Shown here piece by piece: positions 39,914 to 52,333 of a stretch of 64,000 nucleotides of DNA. Position 1 is the stretch's first letter. Every line of letters begins with the position of its first letter. This DNA is from Vermamoeba vermiformis (Eukaryota > Tubulinea > Echinamoebida). The stretch lies in the NCBI GenBank assembly GCA_045837725.1, contig JBEWZL010000155.1, positions 22,187 to 86,186 on the forward strand, given 5' to 3'. The translations under genes were made by a program, and so were the position numbers. The notes below the pieces were generated by a model, which did not search any database, was not told the DNA's origin, and worked only from the letters and a program-made list of their open reading frames with translations.

Positions 39914-40109
39914 ATGCGGCAACTAATTAATTTGTGGTGGATATGACTTCAACAAATAAATTCTAAACTTGTGGGTTGGTGCAGAGTATTTTGTAGGTAG
40001 AAGCCCTGGTTGAGTTACTGACAGATCCACATAGGGCTGCTAAAACTTGCTAATAGTTACGTTAAGTCTTTATAATTTATTCATTTAGTGGTTACACAAG
40101 GTATGTCGC

Positions 40110-41357
40110 TTAATTTTTTATGAGAGAAGCAAGATCCGGCTTCTTTCTGTTCTTCGAAGGCGAGTCCGTTGTTGTATTCGTTGCTAACACGTACTCGACT
40201 GCTTCTTTCGCTGATGAAGTTCTATGTACGATGAAATATTGTTGCAACGCTGCCGTGCTCATGTGCTTGAAGTTGTTACGGATTTGGATCACCCGATCAA
40301 CAAAGTCTTTAGCGAGACCAGCTTCAGCTTGAGGGTAGTACTGCTTGAACATTTGCTCTATCTGTTCGTCGGTGATTACTGCAGGGTATTCTAGCTGCAT
40401 GTCTACTCGACCAGGGCGAATTAAAGCCGGATCCAATTTTTCAATGTGATTTGTAGTCAACACAAAAATTGATGCGTCTTTGCCGCCTATTCCATCGAGC
40501 GCGTTTAATAGTCCACTAAAAGATAATGGAATATTTTCCAACTTTGTGCGATCTGAGCCGAAAAGAGCATCCACATCTTCCAAAACGACCACGGATTTGT
40601 TCGGAACTGTTTGCAAAGCTTTCTTTAATAATGAATCGGTCATCTTCGGGTCCGATACGTGCAAGTAAGCCACATTTCTGTCGGTATAGGACGCTAAGGC
40701 AGTAATAGTGGATGTCTTGCCAGTACCAGGTGGACCATAAAACAAATACGACCGCTTATATGGAATGCAATGCGTAGCATACCAACGAGCAGTCTCTTTG
40801 CCTAAGAAGTTGTTCACGTCGTCGAGAAGTTGTTCTTTGAGATCTGCAGGCAAGATGACGGATTCCATCGTTCTTTTTCGCTTGATTATTGAGCGAGACC
40901 AGCACTGATTGTTGACATTAAATGCATATACCGAAAATACGGTATTGTTGGTATGATTGTCCCATGCAGTGACTTTGTCGATAAAAGATTTTAGCACATC
41001 CAACTTTGTCGTGCCTTCCATAAGTAGCACTAGTGTCGTAAGATATTGCGGACCCATAACTGGCTTGCCATGAACTGCGTGAATGAAGTGTATAGTATTG
41101 CCTTCGTAGTCAATCTTGAAGGTGCCCAAGCCCAAAGAAAAGCTGCATCCGTTTGATTTTTCTTCGTCTTCTGGATCTATCGTTGATAAAGTACCAATGC
41201 GCACGCTCTTCTTGCAACCACAGACGTTGGTCAAGTACTTGCATATAGAAGAGTAAGAAGATTCTGTTGATTTGAGTTCTAAAGACGTGCACTGATCGGG
41301 ATCGAGGTTAATCGATCTGATTGATTCTAAGCTGTAAGGATAATATGATGTATTCAT
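40110..41357 (-). CDS. BCS1-like AAA ATPase
   Basis: A single long exon, unusual in this window. Start taken at ATG 41355-41357 (MNTSYYPYSLESIRS), giving about 415 aa, close to BCS1's usual 420; the frame is open a further 57 codons upstream without an ATG. N-terminal half resembles the BCS1-specific region (WSRSIIKRKRTMESVILPAD, LLDDVNNFLGKETARWYATH, IPYKRSYLFYGPPGTGKTST). Walker A GPPGTGKTS, Walker B VVVLEDVDALF, second region of homology TTNHIEKLDPALIRPGRVDM; all AAA catalytic residues are present. Mitochondrial BCS1 translocates the Rieske protein into complex III, but I see no clear N-terminal TM helix here, which argues for a cytosolic BCS1-like paralogue, a common expansion in amoebozoans and plants. 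Ends TDSPSKNRKKPDLASLIKN. Confidence 0.9.
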   Translation of the reverse strand: MNTSYYPYSLESIRSINLDPDQCTSLELKSTESSYSSICKYLTNVCGCKKSVRIGTLSTIDPEDEEKSNGCSFSLGLGTFKIDYEGNTIHFIHAVHGKPVMGPQYLTTLVLLMEGTTKLDVLKSFIDKVTAWDNHTNNTVFSVYAFNVNNQCWSRSIIKRKRTMESVILPADLKEQLLDDVNNFLGKETARWYATHCIPYKRSYLFYGPPGTGKTSTITALASYTDRNVAYLHVSDPKMTDSLLKKALQTVPNKSVVVLEDVDALFGSDRTKLENIPLSFSGLLNALDGIGGKDASIFVLTTNHIEKLDPALIRPGRVDMQLEYPAVITDEQIEQMFKQYYPQAEAGLAKDFVDRVIQIRNNFKHMSTAALQQYFIVHRTSSAKEAVEYVLATNTTTDSPSKNRKKPDLASLIKN

Positions 41358-42019
41358 GTTGCTGGCTTCTGGTGGATTAATAATTAGCACGAAAATAATG
41401 GTGCGTCGTGCCTTTTTCTGCCTTTTGCTCTGGTTTTTCTGGCCAATTTTCCTGCGCAAAATAATTCCTAGAAACGAACAGTTGTGAACTTTTGAACAGC
41501 AGTTGTGGTTGTGTGACGCGGCAAGCAATGTCTTGGCGCTTTCTGCTCATTCATCAGCCCATAAAAATAGGAAGGCCGTACCTACATAATATTAGTTACA
41601 AATAATGAAATGGTGCGTGATAACAGTTGTAAACAACAAATTGCGGATATTAATAATCTGTTTGTAATTGTAAAAATTAAAAATCAAAAATAATTAAAAT
41701 AGCCTACCGTCAGAAACACCAAACAGTAAATACAAAGCACAAAAATTCTTCATAGAATTAGCGTATTAAATAAATTTAGCCAGAAAAAACGCAAGGCATC
41801 CAATTATTGAAGTTCGGTCTTCCCATTTTTCTTGCTACTCCTTTAATTATAAAATGCATGTACTATTACTAGTAATAATCGTACTTCTTTGCATTAAACT
41901 AACTTGCGTTATCGTTTGATCTCGGGTACTAAAAATAAAAACTTGGGAACTGTCCGCCAAAACTTTCGTATTTGTAGGGGATAGTAAATCAATTGCCATG
42001 AATTTAGTACCACATTTTA
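41358..42019. other. Spacer between BCS1-like gene and VPS52
   Basis: AT-rich 662-bp spacer upstream of the BCS1-like start. The open frame just above 41357 could be 5' UTR or part of an extra exon. No RNA gene or repeat seen. Confidence 0.35.
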
Positions 42020-45000
42020 TTAGAAGTTTATGCTTGCGTCTTTCATTTCGTAAGTCAACGTCGGGATTGGTACAAAATGTTGACTGAGTTTGTCGTACAG
42101 CGGCCGATCTAGCTTTTTAACGGTCTCCTCGAATCTCTTATAATACAAAATCAATTGCGTGAACACTTTCTTCAAAATTTCAGTGCCTGTAATAAAATTG
42201 GAGAAGTAACCAAACACATCCGATCGGATCTTGTTCAAGTGCTGCTTCCAGTTCGACTCGAACTCCTTGATAAGGCTATTGACAGAGTCTGAATAACGGA
42301 AAATAGTTAGGTAATGAACTTTAAACTCTAAAAAGATTCGTCGAATCGATTTTTTATCGCTGAACAGCGGATCAGAAAACATCATTTCCTTTTATGGAAA
42401 TTAAAAAATAATAATACGACGAAGCTTAAATATGCTTAATATATTGTGTTTTAAAGCTTACCAGGATTGAGCTGAGGCCTTGGACCGTTAGGATTCTCAT
42501 CCAATGCAGCGCTCATTTGCGTAGTCTGTTTGGTGAAGTGCACCAAGCTGTTGAAGTAGATGAGCAGCTCGTCTTCCACAAATCGTGCTGACTGCGCTTT
42601 TTCTAATTCACTGAACTGCTTTGTATCCTCGTTCTCGAAATTTTTCTCCTAAATTACAACTTGGATCAGCTCCATGGCAAAACGAAATTATCTATATTTG
42701 TTGAAAAATAATATTCATATAATCAATAATTGGCTCCTCCTAGGGATTGGAAGAAAAAACGGTCGCGAGAAACGCGAGAAACTAGATCTGGTCGGCGCGT
42801 ACTGGCCGAACCTGGCTCTAGTAATTCTCTATTTAAGAAAGCTTATGGTACTTACTGCTAACCGAGATACAACTAAGCTATAATTATTGATATAAAACAC
42901 TGATTGTCGAATGTGGTTCGGATGCGGTCTGTCCATTGGTGCGATTCGCGTAATGAGCTCAATAATTTGCTAATAGATCGCGTTAGGACTTATGTATGGT
43001 GTTTAGTCTTACGTTATACGTACCTTTCGCAATTGACTAAGCTTAGCATTAATTTTCAGTTTGTCTTGGCCTTCAAGTTTTTCTAAAAGAGCGGATGCCG
43101 AGTACAAAAGCTCTGAATATCGTCTCATGATCTATAAACGCTTTGGTCAGCACTTCTATAGTCCATATATCGTTATTATACGTACAAAGTGAGCGTGGTA
43201 TTGGTTAGGAGCGCATTGCGGAATTTTAGCGTCTTTCAAGCTTTGAATATTCGCGTCTAAAATCTAAATATGCACCAAATATTAGCGCTATGTGATAAAT
43301 TAATTATATAGCGAAACATTACCAGGTTGAGACGAGCAGCCAATTTGAACTTCGCCTTTGCCAAGTACGGATCGAGATCTTGAATGATGCGAGACTTCAT
43401 TGTTTCTTTGTCCTCTTCTATGTTAATCATCATAATCATAACACTAACTGGATCATAGCAACTATTTAGCGCGGTATCTAGCCATTCCTAGGGTAAATTA
43501 ATGTTAGATCCGCCTTCTCAAAACCCGCCTTGCTTGGTAGCACTAAATCGAGTTTAAATATTTAAATATACTCACTAAGTATGAGTCTACAATCTTTCCG
43601 AACAGAGGTTGGAACAAAACGGATCCGCCGTAGAAATACTGCTCGAATTTGATCTCCGTGGATACAGTATCCATTAGCAGCATTTGTAAGCTTTGAAAGA
43701 GCTCTTCAATGCTGAATTTTTGTTGTTTCTCGAGCGCAAAGTGAGGAATAATAGCACCAAGTTCCTTATAACGAAGAAAATTAGATCGCGTACTGGATGT
43801 GGATCTATCATTCCTAGTATATAGTATATATACCTACTACTATGTTTGCAGTACCTTTCGCTTATTGAATATAATATCTCTGTTGCCTAATAAGAATGGA
43901 CTTGAAGCCCTAGAAGCGTTGTTCTTGGAAACAGCTACATATCAACGATTAAACGGACTCATAAAATAATACTACGTTCGTTTTCGTTTATAATCTTAGT
44001 ATTGATATTGTATTTTTTTAAGCATATTTAATAATAAATGAACGCTTACCTGTTTCAGGACTTCCTAACAGCTCAGGCTTTCCAATGTCCAACTTCATTT
44101 TCGATAATGAAGTCAAATAGTACTTGAAATTATTGGCGTAAATATTGCCGACAATATCAGCGTACTTTGTCAATATTTCATTTGCGATTAGCTTGTAATT
44201 ATTCAAAAATCTGAATAATTGACTGTATTTCAGCAGCACGTTTTGTTGCATCATTTGAATATTCGTGTTGGGCTTCTTTAACGCCAAAACCTTTGCCATA
44301 AGGAACGATCGTACTCTAGATACCGCCTATACAACATATTAGTATCGTCCATTGGATTTGTACGAGTTACAATTTAACGAAGTAGATCCGCTACGTAACA
44401 AATTATCAAAAAAATTGAAAATTTATTTCGGAATCGTCAATAATTATGATATTATTCCTTAATCTATGTCACATTATTATATTATATTTACGGTAATAAT
44501 AAGTTAGTTGTAACGTACCTTTACACGCAGTTTTTCGAGGACCGGCTGAAGTTCAATAAACGCCCTAGTCTCCGGATAATCTCGTCGATATTCATCAATA
44601 ATTGAATTCTTCACAAAAATAGCGCGAATATATTCCATGTACTCTTCTGTAATTTCTTTCTCGCAAACCGCTCTGAAAAAAAATCGTTAGCTAATTCGAA
44701 TAATCATATAAAATTATAATATGGCGTTGCAATGACATATTAATCGTTACTTATATGGAGTATGACTTACTTAATAAACTCTTCATCGATCACCAAAGAT
44801 CCAACAAATTCGCTGGCATCAATTTCAATTTTCTATCAAATTGTTAGATTATGATTATAGTAGTTTATAATGCTATATAAATTACCTTTCTATTCTTAAT
44901 AGCAACTTCATAAGCTTTAGAATCAGACATGAGTTTTTCCAAGTTCAAAGTCAAACTGCTCAAATCATCGTTAAAACCATTCAGCATGGTCAACATATTC

Positions 45001-45756
45001 TCTAAGGTATTGCTGCATTGTTGTGTGTCGTAATGCAATTGAATAAAACTTTCGGCTCTTCGTACATCTATAAAAATTGTTAAATTAGATCTGCGTGTAA
45101 CGACAGCAAAAAAATAATGTTATATTATCCAAAAGCATTATTATTAGCTACACGACGATATATGTACTTACATTCGCGAAGAGACATCTCTTCAAGCCCT
45201 TTCAACTCGCCCTCGAGCCTGTCTGAATTTTCTCGAAGAGTGTCGATCTGCGGTGCCGAAACATTAGATCAATATTGATATTAAAAATAATGTTATTAAT
45301 ATAAACGTATTAATAATTTATAAATCAGCAATCTGCAATGAGACGTTTTCAGGTAACGTAAATTATCTGAAAATATCTAGCACCGATAAATAAGCTACTT
45401 TAACAATAATATGACGTTGAATTTCCTTTACATTATATATGCATATTTATTCAAATATTATTAAGCTCTTACCTGCGGGTCATGGAAAATTTTTTCAATT
45501 AACGGATCAGATTGAAATTGCTGAATCAGCTCTGGCAAAATAAATTTCATTAATAAATATTATATGCTATTTTATCGTAATTAAGCATTAAAAAGCTCAT
45601 AAAATTGCACATCTATTATAAATAAATTTAAAATTATTTACCGCTTATCTCTTCATCGTCTATATCGTCTAGCTCATCGATAGTGCTTAAATTAATATCA
45701 AATGTGTTAGGGTCGAATGTATTCGAGTCCACTCTTTGCAATTCTGGCGTGCTCAT
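42020..45756 (-). CDS. VPS52: VPS52, GARP/EARP tethering complex subunit
   Basis: Subunit of the GARP (endosome to trans-Golgi) and EARP (recycling) tethers. Start ATG at 45754-45756 (MSTPELQRVDSNTFDPN); stop at 42020-42022. At least fourteen short exons. Recognisable blocks: ELIQQFQSDPLIEKIF; IDTLRENSDRLEGELKGLEE; FIQLHYDTQQCSNTLENML; KIEIDASEFVGSLVIDEEFI; ITEEYMEYIRAIFVKNSIID; LKKPNTNIQMMQQNVLLKYS; LFRFLNNYKLIANEILTKY; FEQYFYGGSVLFQPLFGKIV; C-terminal SVNSLIKEFESNWKQHLNKI. The order and the N-terminal coiled coil fit Vps52/Sac2. No membrane segment, as expected for a peripheral tether. A 365-nt intron (about 42657-43021) is among the longest in the gene. Confidence 0.88.
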
Positions 45757-45939
45757 CTGTTACGTTGATCCAAATAAAAATGAACTCGAAAAGGAAACGC
45801 AATCTTCGCGGTTTGGCGTATCCAACCTTCGTAAATATATCAAAATTAATGTAATTGACAAATAATACGTCGACAAGATGTACAAGGAATTTATTTGGGA
45901 GTTATAATACAGATGGATTCGATCAGCTGAACTTGTAGG

Positions 45940-46649
45940 TTAAAATACTTGCGTATTCTTTCGTTCCATAGGAGGCACGTCTCTTTCCTTCGAATCGAGC
46001 TCATTATTCAAAGCTACAAATGTTTCAAGGCCGTCAAATTGCAACGGCTCTGCATCTGTCAGCGCAAATGTCTCTCGATTCTGATTGCCTTTAATTATGA
46101 ATAGTCTTAGTGTATAACATCCATCCAGCAATTGAACGCTATCGCCATCATAAACAGGTCTGGAGACACCCTTCAAGACGATCTCTGCTTTTTGACCCGT
46201 TTTTGGGAAATATTTGGCGGGATTTGATCCAAGCTAATAAATAAAGGATTATTATATTAGAAATAATAGGATGTTGTTCGTATCACGCTTCAATGAAATA
46301 AATTTTAAACAAAATCAATTGGATTTATTCCGTAGAAATAAATAATAATGCCAATAAAGCATGAATAATATAATAATACATTGAGTGCGTATAATTTCCT
46401 AATTTGAGACTATAATATTAAAATACTGGACAAGTGTCAAAAATAGAAACTTACAACCCGAATAACCAGACTGCCAGTTTGTTTCGTGAATATTAATTCT
46501 ACGTGTTTGCGACTAATACGTAGGTCTTCAGTAAAAGCCTTGCCAAGGGTCGCTCGGAGAAAATTGGATTCACGTCCGATCAAGTTAATGCCATCTTGTA
46601 ACTCTGTCTTCTTACCACTTGCATCTTGTACAAAAGCGAAATAGGCCAT
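45940..46649 (-). CDS. Small FHA-domain protein (PNKP/aprataxin-type FHA)
   Basis: Two exons; start ATG at 46647-46649 (MAYFAFVQDASGKKTEL), stop 45940-45942. The FHA fold motifs are visible: INLIGRESNFLRATLG with the GR of strand beta-3, DLRISRKHVELIF with the SRKH phosphothreonine-binding loop, then LGSNPAKYF and DGDSVQLLDGCYTLRLFII. Wording resembles the FHA domains of PNKP, aprataxin and APLF, which bind CK2-phosphorylated XRCC1/XRCC4 in DNA break repair. Here the protein stops about 50 residues after the FHA domain (ERDVPPMERKNTQVF), without a kinase, phosphatase or HIT domain. A DNA-repair role is therefore inference only. Confidence 0.8.
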
Positions 46650-46796
46650 GGCTGTATGAAGTACGCAACAGCTATTGTTTGCTTTACAATCGAGCAAGAA
46701 GGACAAATGAATTTCAATTTCCGAACCGAAACATGGACACGAGGCACACACGACAGTGTAGGCAAGAATAAAGCATAAGGCTATCGGATTATTATA

Positions 46797-47106
46797 ATGT
46801 CAATTCATAGTGTCTCATGTGAGCGCAAGAATCAGCGAACAAGCAAGATGTCGGGAGATGTTCCGGATAAGCACGGGACAACGACTAATTGTTCTTCTAG
46901 GGGCAGAACTAACGAAATCAAATTTGGCGCGCTGTATAAGAGCGCGTCTCGCATTCTTCCTTCGGCTGAAGGCAAGAGGCTTTAAAATTGCGCGCCAACA
47001 GCTGATCTTGCCCTTGCAAGCTTACCGGCCACTAGACTCGCGGTACAACGAATTAATTTACGATAAGGACTTGATGACACTTCAGGTTTCGAGCTCAAAG
47101 TCGTAG
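46797..47106 (+). CDS. Two overlapping small open frames, unrecognised
   Basis: In the divergent gap between the FHA gene and Rab11, one frame starts with a true ATG at 46797 (62 codons, contains KMSGDVPDKHGTTTNC). Another is open to 47106 with its first ATG near 46858 (82 codons, ends NELIYDKDLMTLQVSSSKS). They overlap in different frames, so at most one is coding, and both may be chance or 5' leader sequence. No homology recognised. Confidence 0.2.
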
Positions 47107-47324
47107 TTGGTGTTGTTGTTTAAACAAGCTGCATCTTTGATCGGAGCACAAGAATTGTTTCCGCTATTCTGATTGGAATACCTATTAATAGTAGAAGCGT
47201 GCTTCTGCGTGTGAGAATGGTCAGGATTTTATTTGAAAGCGGTTTCAAGGTTTTGCTCATTTTTTCTTTTTGCGCAAAATTTCTTCGGAGCTTGATGCGC
47301 TGTTTGCCTCCGTATTTTCGCTTC

Positions 47325-47380
47325 CCCGCAGCTTTCAATTAACCCTTTTGATATCAACGTAACGTGTACAACTCATAGGT
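47325..47380 (+). repeat. Direct repeat copy A upstream of Rab11
   Basis: A segment beginning CCCGCAGCTTT and containing TTTTGATATCAACGT and ACGTGTACA lies 89 bp before the Rab11 start codon. A similar copy is at 49621-49675, before the first receptor gene. By eye roughly 85% of positions match. Confidence 0.6.
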
Positions 47381-47468
47381 GTATATTTTTGTCTATTTGG
47401 ACGTAGTTGATTTTTGCGTTGCGATTCGGATTTGTAAATAATATTATTTGTATAATTTTGATATAAGA

Positions 47469-49286
47469 ATGGCCGAAGGTCAAGCATACGATTATTTATA
47501 TAAAGGTAAGTGAAAAGAATACTTAAAATACGTCGTGGCTAATTTATAAGACCGGCTAACGATTATGAAAAATTATGCAGGATGACGTTTTTTCGCTAAT
47601 AAGACTTATTACAAATATAATTATAGCTTAATAATATCATATATATTATTGATATTGATTTGCACGATAAAATATTAAATTATCAATTTGTTGTGCCTCG
47701 CATAACGTTATCTGCGGGTAGATTGGTCTTTCGGTACCATGTGTTCCGAGGCCTATTTCAGCCCGCATATATAGACAATATATAATTATAGAAGGCCTGC
47801 ATTTATTCAATATAAATCTAGTAATCGTAGCCAGCTGGATCTTCAATGAATTCTTACTAAAATTTAGCCATTATCTACGCTTAATTTGGTTTTATAGCGA
47901 GGCATTATACAAATAATAATTATGCTATAATAGGATAATTATAAGTTTATTTCAAATACAGCTTTCTAACTGCTTTTCGGTTTTCAATCTGGATCAAAAT
48001 AACAGTTACAATTACCGTAGCTCAATCACTATAACCGTTTAGCGATCATATAAATAAGCCACGACGATTTACGCTTTAAATACAATTAAACCCGCTTACA
48101 CAAGTTTCGTTTTCATGAATCCACATCTAACTTTTGTGTTTTGCAGTGGTTATTATTGGTGACAGTGGTGTCGGTAAATCTAACTTGCTGACTCGTTGGA
48201 CACGCAATGAATTCAATTTGGAGTCTAAGTCGACTATTGGTGTAGAGTTTACTACCCGAACAATTCAGATCGAAGGCAAAAATATTAAAGTTCAAATTGT
48301 CGATACTGGTACGTAAAAATATTAATTATCAATAATTTAAATAATATTAGCGGACCTTACGAAAAACAGAAATTAATACAAAGGAAATTTTTTTCGAATC
48401 TGCTGGATCGTACCGAACCGCTAACATATTGCAACATATTAATATTCATAATTTCTTAATTATACACACGAAGCTAATTATTTCTTTGCAAATGTTCTAA
48501 TATTTTATTTGAAATTTAGCCGGGCAAGAACGATTCCAAGCCATTACAAGCATTTACTACCGCGGTGCTGTTGGTGCCCTCGTGGTCTATGATATCACTA
48601 AATACACTAGCTTCAAGAATACAGAGAAATGGTTGCGAGAATTGCACAACAATACCAACGAGAACATTTGTGTTATGTTAGTCGGCAACAAGATGGATCT
48701 TGCCGTAAGTTCATTTCATAGCCCTAATTATACTATATACGGCACCGTTAGTCTATGGACATCAACGAACAGCGTTTAAATCAATTTCCGAGTCTTTGTA
48801 AAGCCTCGAAACACGCGTACCCACCTAACTTTTCAGTCAGTATTTTATGCTTCAGTCGCTCATAAATTTCTATTTAGAACTTGCGAGAGGTCAGCGCCGA
48901 CGAGGCTAAGGGCTTCGCTCAAGCCCGTGGACTGTCGTTCATCGAGACTTCAGCCCTTGACAACACCAACATTGAACTTTGTTTCCAAACTATTTTGCAC
49001 GGTACGTTTGAAATTTCGAATAATAGTGTTATCTGTTGCTTCAAAAGTCGTACTATTTGCATCATTTCGTAATTATGGAGCGTTAATTCGTAGTTTTGGA
49101 TCACGTGTCCTACGAGGTGTTTGTACTGACATTTTGACTTTAGAAATTTACCACAAGCTGAGCAAGCCTGCTTTGAGCTCAGGAGGCACCGACCCTAATG
49201 CGGCTACCGTGCCTAAGGGAACAACTGTTGTTTTGACAAACGACACTGAAAAGAAGCCTGCTGACGGCGAACAATGCAAATGTTAA
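47469..49286 (+). CDS. RAB11: Rab11/RabA-type small GTPase
   Basis: Recycling-endosome and post-Golgi Rab. Start ATG at 47469 ([12 protein letters not shown]), then a 641-nt intron (47506-48146), long for this window. Motifs: G1 [20 protein letters not shown], switch [15 protein letters not shown]3 [14 protein letters not shown], Rab segment [17 protein letters not shown]4 VGNKMDL, G5 [11 protein letters not shown], hypervariable tail [11 protein letters not shown] and a C-terminal Cys-Lys-Cys, a valid geranylgeranylation site for Rab GGTase. All nucleotide-binding residues are intact. The [15 protein letters not shown] and [13 protein letters not shown] wording is characteristic of the Rab11 subfamily. 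The pair of similar 55-bp segments at 47325 and 49621 brackets this gene. Confidence 0.93.
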
Positions 49287-49827
49287 TAGAATCTCCCGGT
49301 AGATTAGCTCTTTATTTTATTTTTAACTTAAATAGAGCTCTATTTAAGTAGAGTTACTATTTAACCTCGCTAATTATTATCAAAAAATTAAAAAAAAACA
49401 GAAGGTTATTCGAAAACAATTCCCTTGTAATTTTTCTATCTTTTTATCGTGAATAAACTTCATTTGTACGTAATAACGATCTTTATTCAGATATTATAAG
49501 CCCTTATTGAAAACCACAATCTGTCGTGTTTTCGGCGATAAAGCACGTGCTTCAATCAGGTTGAGTTGTATCCTTTCAAAACTTTCATCTCTGCATTCCA
49601 TTAATTGTTACTTGTCTCTGCCCGCAGCTTTTAGTCAACTTTTTGATATCAACGTCACGTGTACAGCTCATTGGTACCAATAGTTGTTCGATTTAGACGA
49701 CCTGTCAAATCGTGTCAGAGGCAACTTCTGCCGGGTAATTTCACGTTTTTTTTTAGTAAGTGGCACAGAAGTCCGTAGAATATCAAAAGATCAATTGGTT
49801 CGCGGCAGCAAGGCAACAGATCCAACG
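49287..49827. other. Spacer before receptor 1
   Basis: Holds the 3' flank of Rab11 and the promoter region of the first receptor gene, including repeat copy B at 49621-49675. No other gene or RNA seen. Confidence 0.4.
49621..49675 (+). repeat. Direct repeat copy B upstream of receptor 1
   Basis: Begins CCCGCAGCTTT, contains TTTTGATATCAACGTCACG and TGTACAGCTCATTGG, and lies about 150 bp before the receptor start codon. Same orientation as copy A. Confidence 0.6.
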
Positions 49828-52293
49828 ATGATTTCAAGATTGAGAGCGCTACTGATTTATGGGTTGTTTCTTGCAACATGTTCGAATAATAAGGCATTAG
49901 GAAGTGTGTTATCAGTAAGTATAACAGTAATTTAGGAATTGAAATTTTGAGTTTCGGATCGCGCAATTAAATTATGATCATGATTATTTATTAATGCTAA
50001 CTATTTAGTACTCTCAATTATCTGTACCTTATTCTTCTACGACATCAACTCAAACTATGACAGCAAATGCAACCCATATTTTCTTTGGATTGGGCGGCGG
50101 TTTCTACGTAGTAAGTTCTATACGGGATTACCTCCAATTCTCGTACCAATATTTTTGTAGGATAATATTGCATCAATGGGTCTTAACAAGACTCTTTTGT
50201 TTGAAGAGAAAAGCAGCTTGATTATTAGTAGTTTCTACGACGAGGCGTCTCGTGCAGGTACGCGATCAAATTATCTTCCCTTTTACTATACTTACAATTG
50301 TATACTTAGTGATTGCATGCACCGAAAATCGTCACGTTTGGGTCGCATCTGACAATGCGGTTTTAATTCAGCAACGGTCTGAAGGTCTCACCTGGCGCGT
50401 AAGTACTAAATCATTATCATCAATTTAGTAATAACTTAATACACTTATATTTATACTTAAAATAGAGTTGCGCGTATGATTCAGTTAATGACGTTCTGTT
50501 TGTGGCCGGTGAACAAGAAATTGGAGCGATTCCCAATGTTCGATCACAACAAAACTCGAATGCCTGGTTCAGCACCACATTGAGTGGAACAGTGTCGCAA
50601 GTACGCACAGTCGTCGTTGGAGGCGGCAGAGTGTTCTTTGGTGGAGCTAACGGCAACATTTTCGTAACGTGCGGATCACCTTCTTTTCGTCATGCTGCGT
50701 ACTCATGTTATTAATATTTACAGTCCTACATCAAATACTCAGCTTAATAGCGGCCTTATTCAGAGCTTTACAAGGAGTATAGGACGAGTAAGTCGTATTC
50801 AATTCATCGCTGTTGGTCCAAACATTGACACCGTAACAGGTCCAAGCGCTTGCCTTTGGCTCATCTCGCAACAGATTGTTCGTTGGTAGCGATCAAGGCG
50901 TGCTTACTGAGGTATGGATAAGATTTCTTAGTTTATAAGGATGATGCTTATGTATTATAGGTGATCGTGAGTACGATGATCACTAGCAGGCAGATCAGTG
51001 TTGCCCCAGTTATAGTGTCAATTACAATTGATGAGAATGCAGATACGTTGTTTGTGAATTCAAACCGCAACGGATATTCTGTCATTACGAGGCTCAATTT
51101 GAACGAACCAGAACTTGCACCGTTTGACACTTTGACATTGCCCGAGCCCGCTGTAGCTGGAATTATCGACCCAAGAGTTGAAAAGAACCAACTAATTTAT
51201 TATAATTCGCTGGGCACTACTCTCTATTTGGTCTCTGTCTCGAGTACGTCCTTTTGCAAGACTTGATACAAACTCACTTACTTTTTTAGATTGTCCTGCG
51301 TACACATGCGACACATGTTACTTCGATAGAAACTACTGGTAAGTCTTTAACTTAAAAATGAAATGTCGCTAACAGAAATCGTAGTGGATTTTGTCAGTCA
51401 ACGTTTGGTTGCAGCATGGCGGCAGAATGCGCATCGGAGAATTTCTTCAGAAAATCATTCGTTTGTCCGAGTAAGCTAAGATTACGAAACGAAAGTGACC
51501 CTATCTATTCTAACCACAATTAGTTGTTTCAAATGTTTCTCCGCTTGTGACAAATGTCGACGAACAGACGCAAGTGACGATTACAGGAAATTTCGTCAAC
51601 GCTTCAGCCGAAATATTGCAGTACACAGACGTTAGTTGCCAGTGGCAGGCCACAGGCAGTCCAACTTTCTTTCAAGTTGACGCAACAATTTTGAACACCA
51701 CCACCGTGCAGTGTCAGATGCCTGGGGACTCGACGCCCAATACGTATAACTTGACTGTTGTTGTGCAAGGCTCAGAATGGTATTCGACGACCATAGAAAC
51801 GAAGCGTAAGTGAGACCATTAATAGAGGCATTAATGAAGTCTAATTGTGTCTTCAGAGTGCAATACTTTCGATATCAATGAATGCCTTAATGTGGGTCTG
51901 AATTGCGGTATTTGCCTCGGAAATCAGACTTGCACGGCGAGAACCAACTGCGATGCCACTGACGCTTGGACACAAGTTCTGCCTCAAATCACCGTTTCTC
52001 CAATGAGCGCAAATGTTTTCAACACAAGTACGCATTATTAGTATTATAATAAGACATGTGCGCACTAATCTATTTTAATTTTCAGTTCCGAACAATTTGA
52101 TCATTACGACGGACGTTGACATGCCTAACGGTTCAAATGGAGATTTCTCTATTGTTTTGGGCCTTGATACTTCCTTAGCCGGATCGTGCGTTAGAATTAG
52201 CGCGAGGGAAGTTCGTTGTACATCACCCAAATTCTCGGATTTGCCATCGAATTATCCAAACCCGTATCCAAGTTTGATTAATTAAAAATTTTT

Positions 52294-52333
<40 letters not shown>

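Noticed and set aside
47120-47338. Basic 72-codon frame on the - strand
   Set aside because: It has no ATG at its start, overlaps promoter repeat copy A and shows no known motif.
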